A stretch of 64,000 nucleotides of DNA from Leptospira wolbachii serovar Codice str. CDC (GTDB lineage: Bacteria; Spirochaetota; Leptospiria; Leptospirales; Leptospiraceae): NCBI RefSeq assembly GCF_000332515.2, contig NZ_AOGZ02000014.1, forward strand, positions 884,001 to 948,000, written 5' to 3'. Below the pieces are notes generated by a model. That model was not told where the DNA came from. It made no database searches and worked only from the letters and a program-made list of their open reading frames with translations. Each line of letters starts with the position of its first letter. Position 1 is the stretch's first letter. Shown piece after piece: positions 1 to 9,492 of the stretch. The position numbers were made by a program, and so were the translations under genes.

Positions 1-153
1 AAGACCATACCCCGCCGTCAGGGAATCTCCGAAATAAATAATACGTTTAGTATCATTTGGTGTTTTGCTTGCAGAAGAATTGGTATTCGTCTGGTCAGAA
101 GGGTTCCCACAAGAAAAAAGAAAAAACACGCTGAAAAAAATTATATAAGGCAT
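1..153 (-). CDS. GDSL/SGNH-family esterase lipoprotein, N-terminal part only
   Basis: Only the first 51 codons lie in the window; the gene runs off the left edge. The N-terminus is a lipoprotein signal: a hydrophobic stretch ending in LFSCGN, with the Cys at residue 15 as the lipidation site. A polar linker follows, then FGDSLTAGYGL, block I of SGNH hydrolases, with the nucleophile Ser at residue 44. The motif matches the arylesterase/TesA (lysophospholipase L1) type. It is inferred to be an envelope-anchored esterase or lipase. The ATG is preceded by a weak AGG. It lies downstream of the beta-barrel gene on the same strand, 118 bases away. Substrate cannot be judged from this fragment. Confidence 0.8.
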   Translation of the reverse strand, partial: MPYIIFFSVFFLFSCGNPSDQTNTNSSASKTPNDTKRIIYFGDSLTAGYGL

Positions 154-271
154 TACCTATTAGATTGTTTGGAAAGGATACAAATCAAACATTTTTGATC
201 ACAATTTATACAAACTCTTCGACTGATTGGCTTTCAAAGAATTTTCCTTAGATACGTGGAAAATTTTGTAT

Positions 272-1495
272 TCAGTAAATTTTGTCTGCGTCGTAAAAAA
301 AAGAAACTCCTGGCATAATATAAAACTCTGTAACTGTGTGTTTAACCGAGGCTGACATTTCCGAAAATCCAATATACACACTTCTAGAGGAATAATCGCT
401 TCTTGGGACACCTCCGAGCGTATCACCCAAATACGTATCATAACTACGTTTGATGTCTTGGCGGATCATTCCAATGTCCAAGGTGAAACGACAATATTGA
501 AAAGAAGATTCTATATTTAAAATGGTGCCCTTGTCTCTCACCTTTCCACCGTAAGCAGGAAGAACGCCAGATAAATTTGAACTTCCATCACTAAATGCTT
601 CTTGGATGATTTGAGAACCTAACACAGTAAAGTTTCCTTTTCTATCTAGTAACTCTAATCTTGTCCGGAGTTCCCACCAATCCCGAAGTTTAAACTTGGC
701 AAAAATTCCAGGTAAAATTCCTTTCATTGAATATTCAGCGTTTGCATCTCCACCAATAGACCAAGTAGCTTTGTTCGGAACTGTTGCCTCCGCTCTACTC
801 GTAGAATAAGAACCGTATGAGATATTGTTTCTCTCCGTATATCGGTGGAAATTGATTGAGGGACCAATCATAAAAATTTTAGAAACCGGATGTGTATAGG
901 AAAAACGAAGATGTTGGCTCACTCCTTCAAAACGTAACAAACGGTTCCCTTCGAAAGCACTGGCCCAATAGGTATCGGTTCTTGGAGAAAAAAAGTTATT
1001 GGATGCAGGAAGATCTCGGCTGTAAACACCAAGGGAAGTATCTTCCGCCAACTGAACTTCAAATTTATTTTTGTATCCGTACCGAATGTCCCAAAACTGA
1101 GAATTGAGTCCCAACTCTTTGGCAGGTTTGTAAGGAATAGAAAGTGGAGTTCCAGGTTCCGTGATTTGACGGAAAAGTGAATTTTGAAACCAAGCAGGCC
1201 CTGTTTCATTAAGAATTGCAGGAGATAATTTTCCAATCCCCCAACCACCACGGAACATCAACCTGTGCTCATATACGTGATTGAAGATATCCATCCGAGT
1301 TTTATTATCTTCCCGGTCTTCTAATGGTACAGAGGTTTGAGTTTCTGCCGGCGTTCTTTCTTGTTTTACTTCGGGACTGGTTACTCCCTTGGGAAGCTCT
1401 TGTGCAAACAAAGGCAATACAGAAATAAAAAGAAGGAGAATGAAAACATTACGTATGGATTTCGGTGGTATAACGTTTTTTAGCCTAGTAAACAA
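272..1495 (-). CDS. Predicted outer-membrane beta-barrel protein
   Basis: 407 residues. The start is TTG, with AGGGA upstream, and overlaps the end of the OmpA-like gene by 11 bases, so the two are probably translationally coupled. A signal peptide (hydrophobic FILLLFISVLPLFA, cleaved near AQ, about residue 32) is followed by a charged linker. The rest, from about residue 75, alternates polar and aromatic residues as in amphipathic beta strands and ends in Tyr, typical of an outer-membrane barrel. I do not recognise a named family, and a transport or porin role is only inference. An outer-membrane location is fairly likely from the signal peptide and strand pattern. Confidence 0.6.
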   Translation of the reverse strand: MFTRLKNVIPPKSIRNVFILLLFISVLPLFAQELPKGVTSPEVKQERTPAETQTSVPLEDREDNKTRMDIFNHVYEHRLMFRGGWGIGKLSPAILNETGPAWFQNSLFRQITEPGTPLSIPYKPAKELGLNSQFWDIRYGYKNKFEVQLAEDTSLGVYSRDLPASNNFFSPRTDTYWASAFEGNRLLRFEGVSQHLRFSYTHPVSKIFMIGPSINFHRYTERNNISYGSYSTSRAEATVPNKATWSIGGDANAEYSMKGILPGIFAKFKLRDWWELRTRLELLDRKGNFTVLGSQIIQEAFSDGSSNLSGVLPAYGGKVRDKGTILNIESSFQYCRFTLDIGMIRQDIKRSYDTYLGDTLGGVPRSDYSSRSVYIGFSEMSASVKHTVTEFYIMPGVSFFYDADKIY

Positions 1496-2189
1496 TGCGA
1501 ACCGTCCCTACATAAATTTCTGTTCTACGGTTTTTCTTTTCTGCAAGCATCGTATCGATAATTTTTTGTAAATCAGCGAAACCATCCACTTCCTTAAAAC
1601 GTGCTTCAACTATTCTGTGAATCAGCTTTAATTCAAGTTTTACGGATTGAGAACGTTCCTTACTAAGTTTGAGGTTCATTGCAAATGCACCTACACTATC
1701 CGTGTGTCCACCAATACGACAATTGGTTTCAGGGTATGCTTCCATAGCATCCCCAACTTTGGCGATGAGTTCTTTTGCTTTTGGAGTGAGAGTTGATTTT
1801 CCAGATGGGAAAGCTACGTCCCCATCGATCACAATTAAAAGTTCTCGTAACCTTTTTTCATCATCTTCAATACGTTTGAGTTCGACCCCTTTTCCAACAA
1901 GACTTCCTCCCACTTCTTCAAATGGAGTTCCAGAGTGTTCGAAGTCACTCCGAAGGCCTTTGTAAATTTTTTCCAAATATTCGGAAGTGCCTAATTCATC
2001 TAACGCACCCACAGGCAAACTTCCCAAGTGGTCATTGGCTTTTTCTTCTTTGACAGAAACACAACCGCAGAACTTTTGGAAGGCAACAGATTCTGCCCAC
2101 TCCGGTTTTCCTGTTGTATTACAGCTTACAACAGTTAAGGCAAATAAGATAAAAATTAAAACATTGTATGGAAAGTTTTTTTTAAGCAT
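1485..2189 (-). CDS. OmpA-family lipoprotein
   Basis: 234 residues from the ATG at 2189. A start 14 codons further upstream is open, but the 2189 start puts a good lipoprotein signal at the N-terminus, ending VVSCN (Cys at about residue 23). The C-terminal half is an OmpA-like peptidoglycan-binding domain: FPSGKSTLTPKAKELI, then IGGHTDSVGAFAMNLKLSKE, then NRRTEIYV. The stretch between the last two motifs is unlike the usual GYGES region, so the domain is divergent. It probably tethers an envelope layer to peptidoglycan. It is followed by an overlapping beta-barrel gene, suggesting the two proteins act together. Confidence 0.8.
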   Translation of the reverse strand: MLKKNFPYNVLIFILFALTVVSCNTTGKPEWAESVAFQKFCGCVSVKEEKANDHLGSLPVGALDELGTSEYLEKIYKGLRSDFEHSGTPFEEVGGSLVGKGVELKRIEDDEKRLRELLIVIDGDVAFPSGKSTLTPKAKELIAKVGDAMEAYPETNCRIGGHTDSVGAFAMNLKLSKERSQSVKLELKLIHRIVEARFKEVDGFADLQKIIDTMLAEKKNRRTEIYVGTVRIVY

Positions 2190-2489
2190 AAGGTGACAAT
2201 CCTTATCTTTGGAACCAATCAATGAAATCAATTGTTAAATTATAGAAAACAAAATTAACGCCATTAAGATGGTGAACTAATTTTCAGAACATGAAGTTGA
2301 CACATACATTAGGAGAACACACTAGAGACACTCCTCGGATTTCGCTACAAGCTGCCTATTTTTTCGTCACCAACTAACTTCTGTCTTAAGATATCTTTCA
2401 AAATCCAAGGATCTTCAGATTTTCGTTGCTCCTACCAGATAAAAAGAAAGATTTGGACTAGCTCAAATCTTGGTGACTAAAAACTATTT
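2190..2489. other. Divergent intergenic region
   Basis: About 300 bases between two divergently read lipoprotein genes; it must hold both promoters. A TTGACA hexamer at 2297-2302 points rightward, but no convincing -10 lies 16-18 bases downstream. No ORF with a ribosome binding site, tRNA or strong hairpin is seen. Confidence 0.4.
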
Positions 2490-5279
2490 ATGAACTCCTA
2501 TCAATACATCCGTTCCTGTCTCTTAGTTCTTTTTTTATCTTTAGTTCTATTCCAAAATTGTAGTGGCCAGGTCTCTGCGGGAGATACGTTCCTTTTTGGC
2601 CTCAGCGAACAATTTGATAAGTTATTTTCTAAAGAAGAAGCTTCCACCTCCTGCACATCGGATGTGACTGTCACAACAAAGGCTGTGTATCTTGATGAAG
2701 ATGGAGATGTTACGGCAACTTACAATGCCGCAAGTGACAACGGATTAACGGAAGTAGATGGTGTAGCAGATGGTGCCGCTTGGGGTTATAAATCATTTGA
2801 AACTTGTATCTATCCGAATCTTTCTTTTAGCCCTGGGAATATTGAATTTACTGTAGATTCAAAAAATACTTATGATACTCGATTGACGATGGAACGATCG
2901 TTCCCAATACCAGTGAATGGAAACCCGATCCCAAATAAACTTAGTTTTTCTTCCAATGGTGATGCGGCGAGACAATGTTTTAAGTTCCAGGCGCCAACAA
3001 ATGATTTGGTTCGCAATACAACCGTAGCTTCCGCAACGATTCAATTCGGCAAAATTGTGCAAAAAAATTCCAATGGAGATACCTACTCAGGCAATTATAC
3101 TAATAAAATACCATGTGGAATCACTATCAGCTTAGAAGATGATGAGACGCCAGGAGTTCGTGTATCCAATATTTCAAGAGTTATGGAAGAACCAGGTCCC
3201 AATGCAACAGCAACCAATGGAGAATTCAAAGTAAAATTAAGAGGCCAAGTAGGACCAACAGCCGACGTAACCATTCCTATCAATGATACTTTCGATGCAG
3301 TGAATGTGGGTAATCGAGAAGGAACCGCAAACCCAAAAACTTTAACATTTACATCGGGGAATTGGTCAACGGAACAAACTATCACCGTTTCTTCTTATGA
3401 TGACTTAGAGTTAGATGGTCTAAAAAATTACTCCATTGACGTTGCTCGTACATCTAGTTCGGATTCGGTATTCAATGGAATTGAACCTCGCAATGTAGTT
3501 GTTTACAACAAAGACCAATCCGTTCCAGGATTTAGTATCCTTCGTTTTAGTGGCGGAGCAGCTGTAACATCGGAGAGTAGCACAATCAACACAATTACCG
3601 GATTTGCAACAGATGAAAACAATCAATTTGGAGATAAATACTCAAACTTCCAGATTAAACTTCGCACCAAACCAACAAACAACGTCACATTAAATTTTAC
3701 CTCCAATTGTGGAGCTAAATGTAACATCCAAACACCTTCGTTGATATTTTCACCTACTGATTGGAATACCTACCAAACCTTTCGAGTCATTGGAACCACA
3801 GATTCAGCAAACACTGGAAATGTGGACTATACAGTCTCTTTTACAGTTACATCCGCAGACACAACTTATAGTACAACAGTTTATAAACCAAATCTTTCGA
3901 TTCGTTCCTGTGATAACGACGGAACTCATCTGATCCAACCTTGCAATTATTCCGGTGCTCCTCGAGGAACAACTGATAGTCGACTAAGCGCCCAAGAAGG
4001 TGGTTCCACAAATATTTGGCTCATCACAAAAACTTCTCCTTCCTCGCCAGTAACGGTTGCCCATACTTCGACAGACACTACGGAAGGAACGGTTCCGGCC
4101 AATGTCACAATCGATTCCAATAATTTTAATACGATGGATGCTACTGGAACAACAAACAAAATCACTTTAACTCATGTGGATGATTCTGACGTTGATCTAA
4201 CACAAAATTGGACTGTCACAACAGCCACTTCCACTGGTGGATTGGCCTATGATCCGATTGATATTTTTGCAGCTACTACGGATGATGAAAAAGCTTTTTA
4301 CGTCACCCATGTAGGATCTCCAAAAGAAGGAACAGCCAACGTTGCCACAGTCCATGTTTGTTTGGGTGGAAATAACCCAACTCAATCAGTGGTTCTCAAT
4401 ATTAGCTGTAAAACAACATACACAGCGAATGATGGAGCTTATGGAGAATGCGGAACCATTTCACCTAACCAAATCATTTTCCCACCGAACAGTGCAGTAG
4501 AAACAATAAATGCCTCTGATGCCGGTTGTGCCAACTCCGCAAAAAAACAATCCTTTACTGTCTCTGGCCAAGATGATACTTATGCCGATGGGAACCAATC
4601 CTTTGATATCCAATTTGCCATGGCTGCCAATACCGATACCAACTATTCGGTCGCAACAAATCCAGGTAACCATTCCATCACCAATGAGGATGATGAACCT
4701 TTAGGAAAAGCAATATTTGTCACTACAGGAAGTTATAATGGAGAGATGACTGCACAAGGGGTATTTGCTGCTGATGATACATGTAACAATAATAAACCCA
4801 GTGGGGTCCCGGCAGGGACTTACAAAGCTTTAATTGTGAGTAATAGTGCCGGTGGCGTGACCAATGATCGTATCCCGAATGGAACTAATTGGGTGTTATC
4901 TGCTGGTCGCCACTATTATAGATGTAATTCATCTGGATATTCGAACTGTAGTGATCAACATACAAGATTATTTATAGCAGATGGATCTGCCGGCTTTGAT
5001 CCGACGAGTTTAGGTAGATCTTTTTCAACAATTGGAGACCAATATTGGACAGGAATGACGAATGCTCTTTCACCGGCCATACAAGCCAGTTCTCCGACTT
5101 GTCCTGGGGATGGATTAGCTTATATCCATAACTGCAATGGGTTTACTTATCAAAACTGTCCTTCTACACCAACAACATTCCTTTATGGACAAACTTGGAC
5201 TATGGCATCTGCCACTAGTATCTCCAGTCAAGAATCACTATGTTCTGCTACAAAAAAACTGATCTGCATAGAGCAATAA
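2490..5279 (+). CDS. Large multi-module surface lipoprotein with C-terminal DUF1554 domain
   Basis: 929 residues. The signal peptide ends LFQNCSG, with the lipidated Cys at about residue 24. The middle (about residues 45-750) holds several beta-rich modules with a shared pattern: a Pro/Thr-rich strand, a LTFTSGNW- or LIFSPTDW-like turn, then TVSSYDD or VSGQDD, and NYSI or SFDI. They look like Calx-beta-type or immunoglobulin-like repeats. The last ~190 residues, beginning GKAIFVTTGSYNG, with many Cys and Trp, match the DUF1554 (PF07588) domain known from leptospiral lipoproteins. An exported, probably surface-exposed adhesin-like protein is inferred; no ligand is evident. It is monocistronic and convergent with the DUF3095 gene. 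Confidence 0.75.
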   Translation: MNSYQYIRSCLLVLFLSLVLFQNCSGQVSAGDTFLFGLSEQFDKLFSKEEASTSCTSDVTVTTKAVYLDEDGDVTATYNAASDNGLTEVDGVADGAAWGYKSFETCIYPNLSFSPGNIEFTVDSKNTYDTRLTMERSFPIPVNGNPIPNKLSFSSNGDAARQCFKFQAPTNDLVRNTTVASATIQFGKIVQKNSNGDTYSGNYTNKIPCGITISLEDDETPGVRVSNISRVMEEPGPNATATNGEFKVKLRGQVGPTADVTIPINDTFDAVNVGNREGTANPKTLTFTSGNWSTEQTITVSSYDDLELDGLKNYSIDVARTSSSDSVFNGIEPRNVVVYNKDQSVPGFSILRFSGGAAVTSESSTINTITGFATDENNQFGDKYSNFQIKLRTKPTNNVTLNFTSNCGAKCNIQTPSLIFSPTDWNTYQTFRVIGTTDSANTGNVDYTVSFTVTSADTTYSTTVYKPNLSIRSCDNDGTHLIQPCNYSGAPRGTTDSRLSAQEGGSTNIWLITKTSPSSPVTVAHTSTDTTEGTVPANVTIDSNNFNTMDATGTTNKITLTHVDDSDVDLTQNWTVTTATSTGGLAYDPIDIFAATTDDEKAFYVTHVGSPKEGTANVATVHVCLGGNNPTQSVVLNISCKTTYTANDGAYGECGTISPNQIIFPPNSAVETINASDAGCANSAKKQSFTVSGQDDTYADGNQSFDIQFAMAANTDTNYSVATNPGNHSITNEDDEPLGKAIFVTTGSYNGEMTAQGVFAADDTCNNNKPSGVPAGTYKALIVSNSAGGVTNDRIPNGTNWVLSAGRHYYRCNSSGYSNCSDQHTRLFIADGSAGFDPTSLGRSFSTIGDQYWTGMTNALSPAIQASSPTCPGDGLAYIHNCNGFTYQNCPSTPTTFLYGQTWTMASATSISSQESLCSATKKLICIEQ

Positions 5280-5282
5280 ACT

Positions 5283-5308
5283 AAAGTTAACTTAAGACCT
5301 TTAACTTT
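5283..5308. terminator. Possible bidirectional terminator hairpin
   Basis: Inverted repeat AAAGTTAA / TTAACTTT (8-base arms, 10-base loop) between the convergent DUF1554 and DUF3095 genes, overlapping the last codons of the latter. The stem is AT-rich and the T-tail short, so this is a weak call. Confidence 0.35.
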
Positions 5309-6459
5309 TCTTTCAAAGACTTGGCGGCCATCGCAAAACCGCCGTCAGCTCCATCCACAAAATGAACTTCCTCAGAGGATGCTACCTTTAAAACACAGGT
5401 CATAAGAGACCTGTTAGAAGTATAAATTCCATAACAAAGGAAGCCCTCTTTTTCCAACTGGTCTAAAAATTCGACTAGGGCTTTTCTATGTTGTTTGGAT
5501 CCGTCAATGACCATCTTTAAAGTTCCATCGTATTTACGAAAGTCTGCAGAGAGAACTTGGTAGTCTTTTAATTTGTTTAGAGAATAATGTCCCGATCGGA
5601 GTGGAATTCCAAACCTCATAGCGATTGCCATCACCGTTCTTTCGATCCAAATTTTCGTGAGTATCAGATAAAATTTGAACCCACTATCCACCCCCACTCG
5701 CGCTTTTGCTTCATTACGTAAATAAGGACCCGAATCTAGTTCAATATGATTTACGCGTAAAGGATGGTAATCCCCTTCTTCTCCATATTCCGAACGAATA
5801 AAATTCAAAACACGAGTCACCGTTTTTTTGCAAACTTCAAAGTCTTTGTGGATGGGTTTTACAATGAGAGAAACAATTTCTCCTCGTTCGCTCGGAACAT
5901 CTTTCCAACGACAAGTAAATCCGGTAAAGTCAGCAGGCAGTATCTTTTCATTTTCGCGAACTAGATAAGACTCATCTTTTCCCTCTTTGATCCATGTTTC
6001 TGCAAGTGGCAACGCATCACCAAACAAAGAACATTGGACATAGTGTTCGGATGCTCGAAACTTACTTAAGAATAACTCTGCACCTGCACGATACAACTCC
6101 TGAACCGGAACAATCCCGGCTCTCATCTCCAAACCAAAGGCAGTCCGCACTTGGGAAATGGTATCTGCAATGGCAGAACGAATCGGAAATAATAAATTAA
6201 TAGGAAGTAAAAAGGTAACTCCGTCTCCACCAAATACAAAAGGAAAATCCATGTGGCCATAAACATTGGCTACGGCTATGGCAGTAAGTCCTCCCGCAGT
6301 ATTCACATCTTTATAACGACCTTCTTCAATGGCCTTGGTTGACCCGACAATATCGGTAATCAAAACAAACCAATCATCCGGAACTTTTGTGGGCATATTG
6401 CCATCAAAAAGATTTTGAAAATCGGGACTTGGGTTTAGGTTTTTATAAAAATCATCCAC
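5287..6459 (-). CDS. DUF3095 family protein, nucleotidyl-cyclase-like
   Basis: 390 residues with a GTG start. The N-terminal part contains VLITDIVGSTKAIEEG (about residues 32-47) and later FVFGGDGVTFLLP, the two Asp-bearing signatures that DUF3095 proteins share with class III adenylate/guanylate cyclases. The length fits the DUF3095 family. There is no signal peptide or membrane segment, so it is probably cytoplasmic. Whether it makes a cyclic nucleotide is not established; the purine-specifying residues cannot be assigned by eye. It stands alone between unrelated genes and is read convergently with the DUF1554 lipoprotein. Confidence 0.7.
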   Translation of the reverse strand: MDDFYKNLNPSPDFQNLFDGNMPTKVPDDWFVLITDIVGSTKAIEEGRYKDVNTAGGLTAIAVANVYGHMDFPFVFGGDGVTFLLPINLLFPIRSAIADTISQVRTAFGLEMRAGIVPVQELYRAGAELFLSKFRASEHYVQCSLFGDALPLAETWIKEGKDESYLVRENEKILPADFTGFTCRWKDVPSERGEIVSLIVKPIHKDFEVCKKTVTRVLNFIRSEYGEEGDYHPLRVNHIELDSGPYLRNEAKARVGVDSGFKFYLILTKIWIERTVMAIAMRFGIPLRSGHYSLNKLKDYQVLSADFRKYDGTLKMVIDGSKQHRKALVEFLDQLEKEGFLCYGIYTSNRSLMTCVLKVASSEEVHFVDGADGGFAMAAKSLKEKLKVLS

Positions 6460-6549
6460 AGAGAGTCAGACGATGGATTTCGTATACAAAGTAGATATTT
6501 TTCTTGGTTGTCTCGGAAAAGCCGTCTGTAAATCGTACTATCATAGCTT

Positions 6550-8316
6550 ATGAACCAAGTTCTACTTCGCACATCATTTTCCCTCTTTCTTCTTTTCGGA
6601 TTTTTTGGCTCTTCCTATTGTTTTGGATTTTACTTAAACGAACTTGCCGCCAACGAACGTAAGGTTTGGTTAGAAGAAAAAGCCTGGGCCATCACCAATT
6701 CCATGACAGAAGCGGAACTCGTCGGCCAAACCATCCACATTGCGATTCCCCAAAAAACAGTGGATGCTGTTGCCACTGAAGAAATCGCAGAAACAAAACC
6801 TGGCGGAATCATTCTCTTCGGAAAGAACTTAGGTAAAAAAGAAGAAATCCTCGCACTCACAAAGGGATTACAATCGCAAGCAAAGGAAACAAAACTCCAA
6901 CCCTTTCTTATCTCCACAGACCAGGAAGGAGGACGAGTCTTTCGAGTCCAAGATGGGATCACACCTTATCCGGGAGCTATGGCAGTGGGCCAAACAGGAA
7001 ATACCCAGTGGGGAGAAACTGTAGGTTTTGTCACATCATACGAACTTCGTAATCTAGGACTCAACTTTCTTTTTGCACCAGTCCTTGATATCAATAACAA
7101 TCCTTTAAACCCCGTCATCAACACACGTTCGTTTGGTTCCGATTCCAAAAGAGTTTCAGAAGTAGCAGTAGCTTACGAAAGAGGAGCACGTGCAGGAGGT
7201 TGTCTACCTGTGATCAAACACTTTCCAGGACATGGAGACACCACAGTGGATAGCCATCTGGGCCTTCCCGTCATAAGCAAAAGTTTAGAAGAGTTAGAAC
7301 AACTAGAGCTAATTCCGTTTAAAAGATCCATAGCAGGTGGGGCCGAGGCAGTGATGTCAGCTCACATCATGTATCCTAAAATTGATCCGCAGTTTCCCGC
7401 CACACTTTCCAAAACCATACTAACGGATGTTCTCCGAAAGAGCTTAAATTTTGATGGAATCATCATCACAGATGCGATGGAGATGCATGCCATCTCCAAA
7501 AATTATGAAAAAGACAGACCGGGAGTTTTAACCCTACTGGCGGGTGCCAATATTGTTCTTCTTACTAGTTGGGGAGAAACAGCTCGTAAGTTCAAAGCCC
7601 AACTAACCGATGCTTATAAAAATGGTGAGTTTCGATATGTGGACAAAGACGGAAAAGAACATGACAAACTAAAGGAAGCGGTCCAAAAACAAATTCGAAA
7701 AAAACTTGAGTTGGGACTTTATGATGAAAATTCCGTCCTTCCCAAAGTATACGAAGAAAACCAAAAACAAAAAGAATTCCTAACCAATTGGAATTTGGAA
7801 CGAAACCAAAGATATTCTAAACTAGCAGAGTCAAAAAACTTTGTAAAAGAAATCAACGAAGACTCTATTCGCGCTTACCCAAAACCAGTTTTAACAGCAA
7901 ACATCATACCAACTGAAACTCTTTCGTTTGCGAAAAACAATCGTTTGCGAGAAACTCTCAAAACAAAAAAAATCGATTCGGTTCCTTTCAAATCCTTTCA
8001 AACCCAAACAAAAAACAAATCGATCACAACCTACCTGTTTGATTCCACTTCCGAAACAGAAGTTCTATCCATTGCCTCTCTCGCAAAAAAACATACAACA
8101 AAACGATTTATCATTTTGCATGGTGGAACTCCGTTTATCAAACTACCGGAACTTCCCAATTTACAGTATTTGTTGTCGTTTTCTTTGACCCAAGGATCTT
8201 GGGAAGCGTTAGGTGAGAAAGTAAGCGCAGGAAAAGAGATCCCTAAAGTGGATTTGATTTTACTACCAAAGGGATCGAAGACACCATCCAAAGGTGCCTT
8301 CCCAGAACGATTGTAA
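6550..8316 (+). CDS. Glycoside hydrolase family 3, beta-N-acetylhexosaminidase (NagZ-like)
   Basis: 588 residues with an N-terminal signal or anchor (SLFLLFGFFGSSYCF). The family 3 TIM barrel spans about residues 40-400: DQEGGRVFR, KHFPGHGDTTVDSH and IITDAMEMHAI. In the second motif Asp234 and His236 match the Asp-His general acid/base pair of NagZ-type enzymes; Asp308 in the third is the expected nucleophile. A C-terminal extension of ~190 residues makes it resemble the two-domain Bacillus NagZ rather than the short Gram-negative enzyme. The likely role is removing GlcNAc from muropeptides during cell-wall turnover, outside the cytoplasm. It stands alone, convergent with the next gene. Confidence 0.85.
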   Translation: MNQVLLRTSFSLFLLFGFFGSSYCFGFYLNELAANERKVWLEEKAWAITNSMTEAELVGQTIHIAIPQKTVDAVATEEIAETKPGGIILFGKNLGKKEEILALTKGLQSQAKETKLQPFLISTDQEGGRVFRVQDGITPYPGAMAVGQTGNTQWGETVGFVTSYELRNLGLNFLFAPVLDINNNPLNPVINTRSFGSDSKRVSEVAVAYERGARAGGCLPVIKHFPGHGDTTVDSHLGLPVISKSLEELEQLELIPFKRSIAGGAEAVMSAHIMYPKIDPQFPATLSKTILTDVLRKSLNFDGIIITDAMEMHAISKNYEKDRPGVLTLLAGANIVLLTSWGETARKFKAQLTDAYKNGEFRYVDKDGKEHDKLKEAVQKQIRKKLELGLYDENSVLPKVYEENQKQKEFLTNWNLERNQRYSKLAESKNFVKEINEDSIRAYPKPVLTANIIPTETLSFAKNNRLRETLKTKKIDSVPFKSFQTQTKNKSITTYLFDSTSETEVLSIASLAKKHTTKRFIILHGGTPFIKLPELPNLQYLLSFSLTQGSWEALGEKVSAGKEIPKVDLILLPKGSKTPSKGAFPERL

Positions 8317-8320
8317 ATAT

Positions 8321-9466
8321 TTATGTGAGAGCTTCTCTAATTCCACCACGTTTGCGGATTTCATCATACAAAGTTTTCCGCACAGTTTCGTCGGCATCCA
8401 CATAACGAAGCAAATACAGATCTGACTTTTGTTTTGTAGGCATCATTTTTGCGCGGATATGAAACATAGGTCCGTTATCAAAACCGAAACTCACTTCCCA
8501 AAGGTCTTGTTGTTTCCAAATTTCAGCTGAAATCCCTGGAGGGAATGTAAACAAAATTCCACGATCAGACAATCGTTCGGAGAGTGTAATAAAAGGTCTT
8601 GGAGTTTCTTTAATATCAAACCGTTTTTCGTTATTTTCTTTTTGGTCTTTCGCAATTCGTTTTAAAACTTCTAACTGTTTATCTATGTTTTCTTCTGTGA
8701 GTAAAAGTTTATTTTTATCTAATTCTAAAACCTGTTTTTTTTCATCAGGTGGTGGCCAAGGAGAAACTGTCAGGGATACCTTATCCGTTAACATCAAGTG
8801 AGATTCCCCTTTCCTTTCGATCTTACCATTAAAATGGAAAATGACACCACTTTCATTTGTTCGAATCACCCGACCCTCGAGCAAATAACCGCCGCTACTT
8901 GGTCGAAATACATATAACTTGGCTTCCTTACCCGGAACCAGTAAATCCTTGGAAAGACCTTTGATCGACAAAAGGAGTTCGTCTGCCGTCTTTTGCATCA
9001 CATAGGTAAGTTCTTCCCTTCCGTCTGCTTCTAAAGCCGCCACCTCACCTAGAGTTAGTTCATTCAAAGAAAGAATTTCTTTTTTGAATTCTACACCAGA
9101 CCGAAAGAGTTTATCAAAAAGATCCACTTCCTTTTCTGTCGTATTGGCATTGGATTTTAAAAAATATCGATAGAGTGCGTTCTTTAGTTTGTTACGATTT
9201 TCAGGCAAAAGATAAATTTCGCGTTCTTCTTCATTCAAATGGTCATAAAAAGCATGGAGGATGTTCAACTCTACCTGGTTGCACTTCCTTGCAACGGCAT
9301 ATCTTTGAAACTCAACCCAATGGTTCACAACGCTTGTTTGTTTATTTTGTAAGTAATTCATCACCTTCACGTAAATAAAGGCGGCAACACCCATAAGAAA
9401 GATGTAAAAAAGGTAGATCGTATCAAATTTCGGAAAAATCCAAACGACTTGTGCTATAAAATTCAT
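8321..9466 (-). CDS. Membrane-anchored protein with degenerate PilZ-like region
   Basis: 381 residues. One N-terminal membrane segment (about residues 17-36) is followed by a helical region, a beta-rich middle resembling the YcgR N-terminal (PilZN) fold around GRVIRTNESGVIFHF, a coiled helix, and a C-terminal beta domain with LSERLSDRGILFTF and a final helix like that ending PilZ domains. The RxxxR and DxSxxG c-di-GMP-binding motifs of true PilZ domains are not clearly present, so ligand binding is doubtful. A link to flagellar motility is possible by analogy with YcgR but not shown here. It is divergent from murA, with 26 bases between the outermost possible starts. Confidence 0.45.
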   Translation of the reverse strand: MNFIAQVVWIFPKFDTIYLFYIFLMGVAAFIYVKVMNYLQNKQTSVVNHWVEFQRYAVARKCNQVELNILHAFYDHLNEEEREIYLLPENRNKLKNALYRYFLKSNANTTEKEVDLFDKLFRSGVEFKKEILSLNELTLGEVAALEADGREELTYVMQKTADELLLSIKGLSKDLLVPGKEAKLYVFRPSSGGYLLEGRVIRTNESGVIFHFNGKIERKGESHLMLTDKVSLTVSPWPPPDEKKQVLELDKNKLLLTEENIDKQLEVLKRIAKDQKENNEKRFDIKETPRPFITLSERLSDRGILFTFPPGISAEIWKQQDLWEVSFGFDNGPMFHIRAKMMPTKQKSDLYLLRYVDADETVRKTLYDEIRKRGGIREALT

Positions 9467-9492
9467 AATTTACTTTTCCTCATATCCATATT

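Noticed and set aside
2297..2325. TTGACA as a promoter for the DUF1554 gene
   Set aside because: No acceptable -10 hexamer at 16-18 bases; the nearest candidates match two or three bases.
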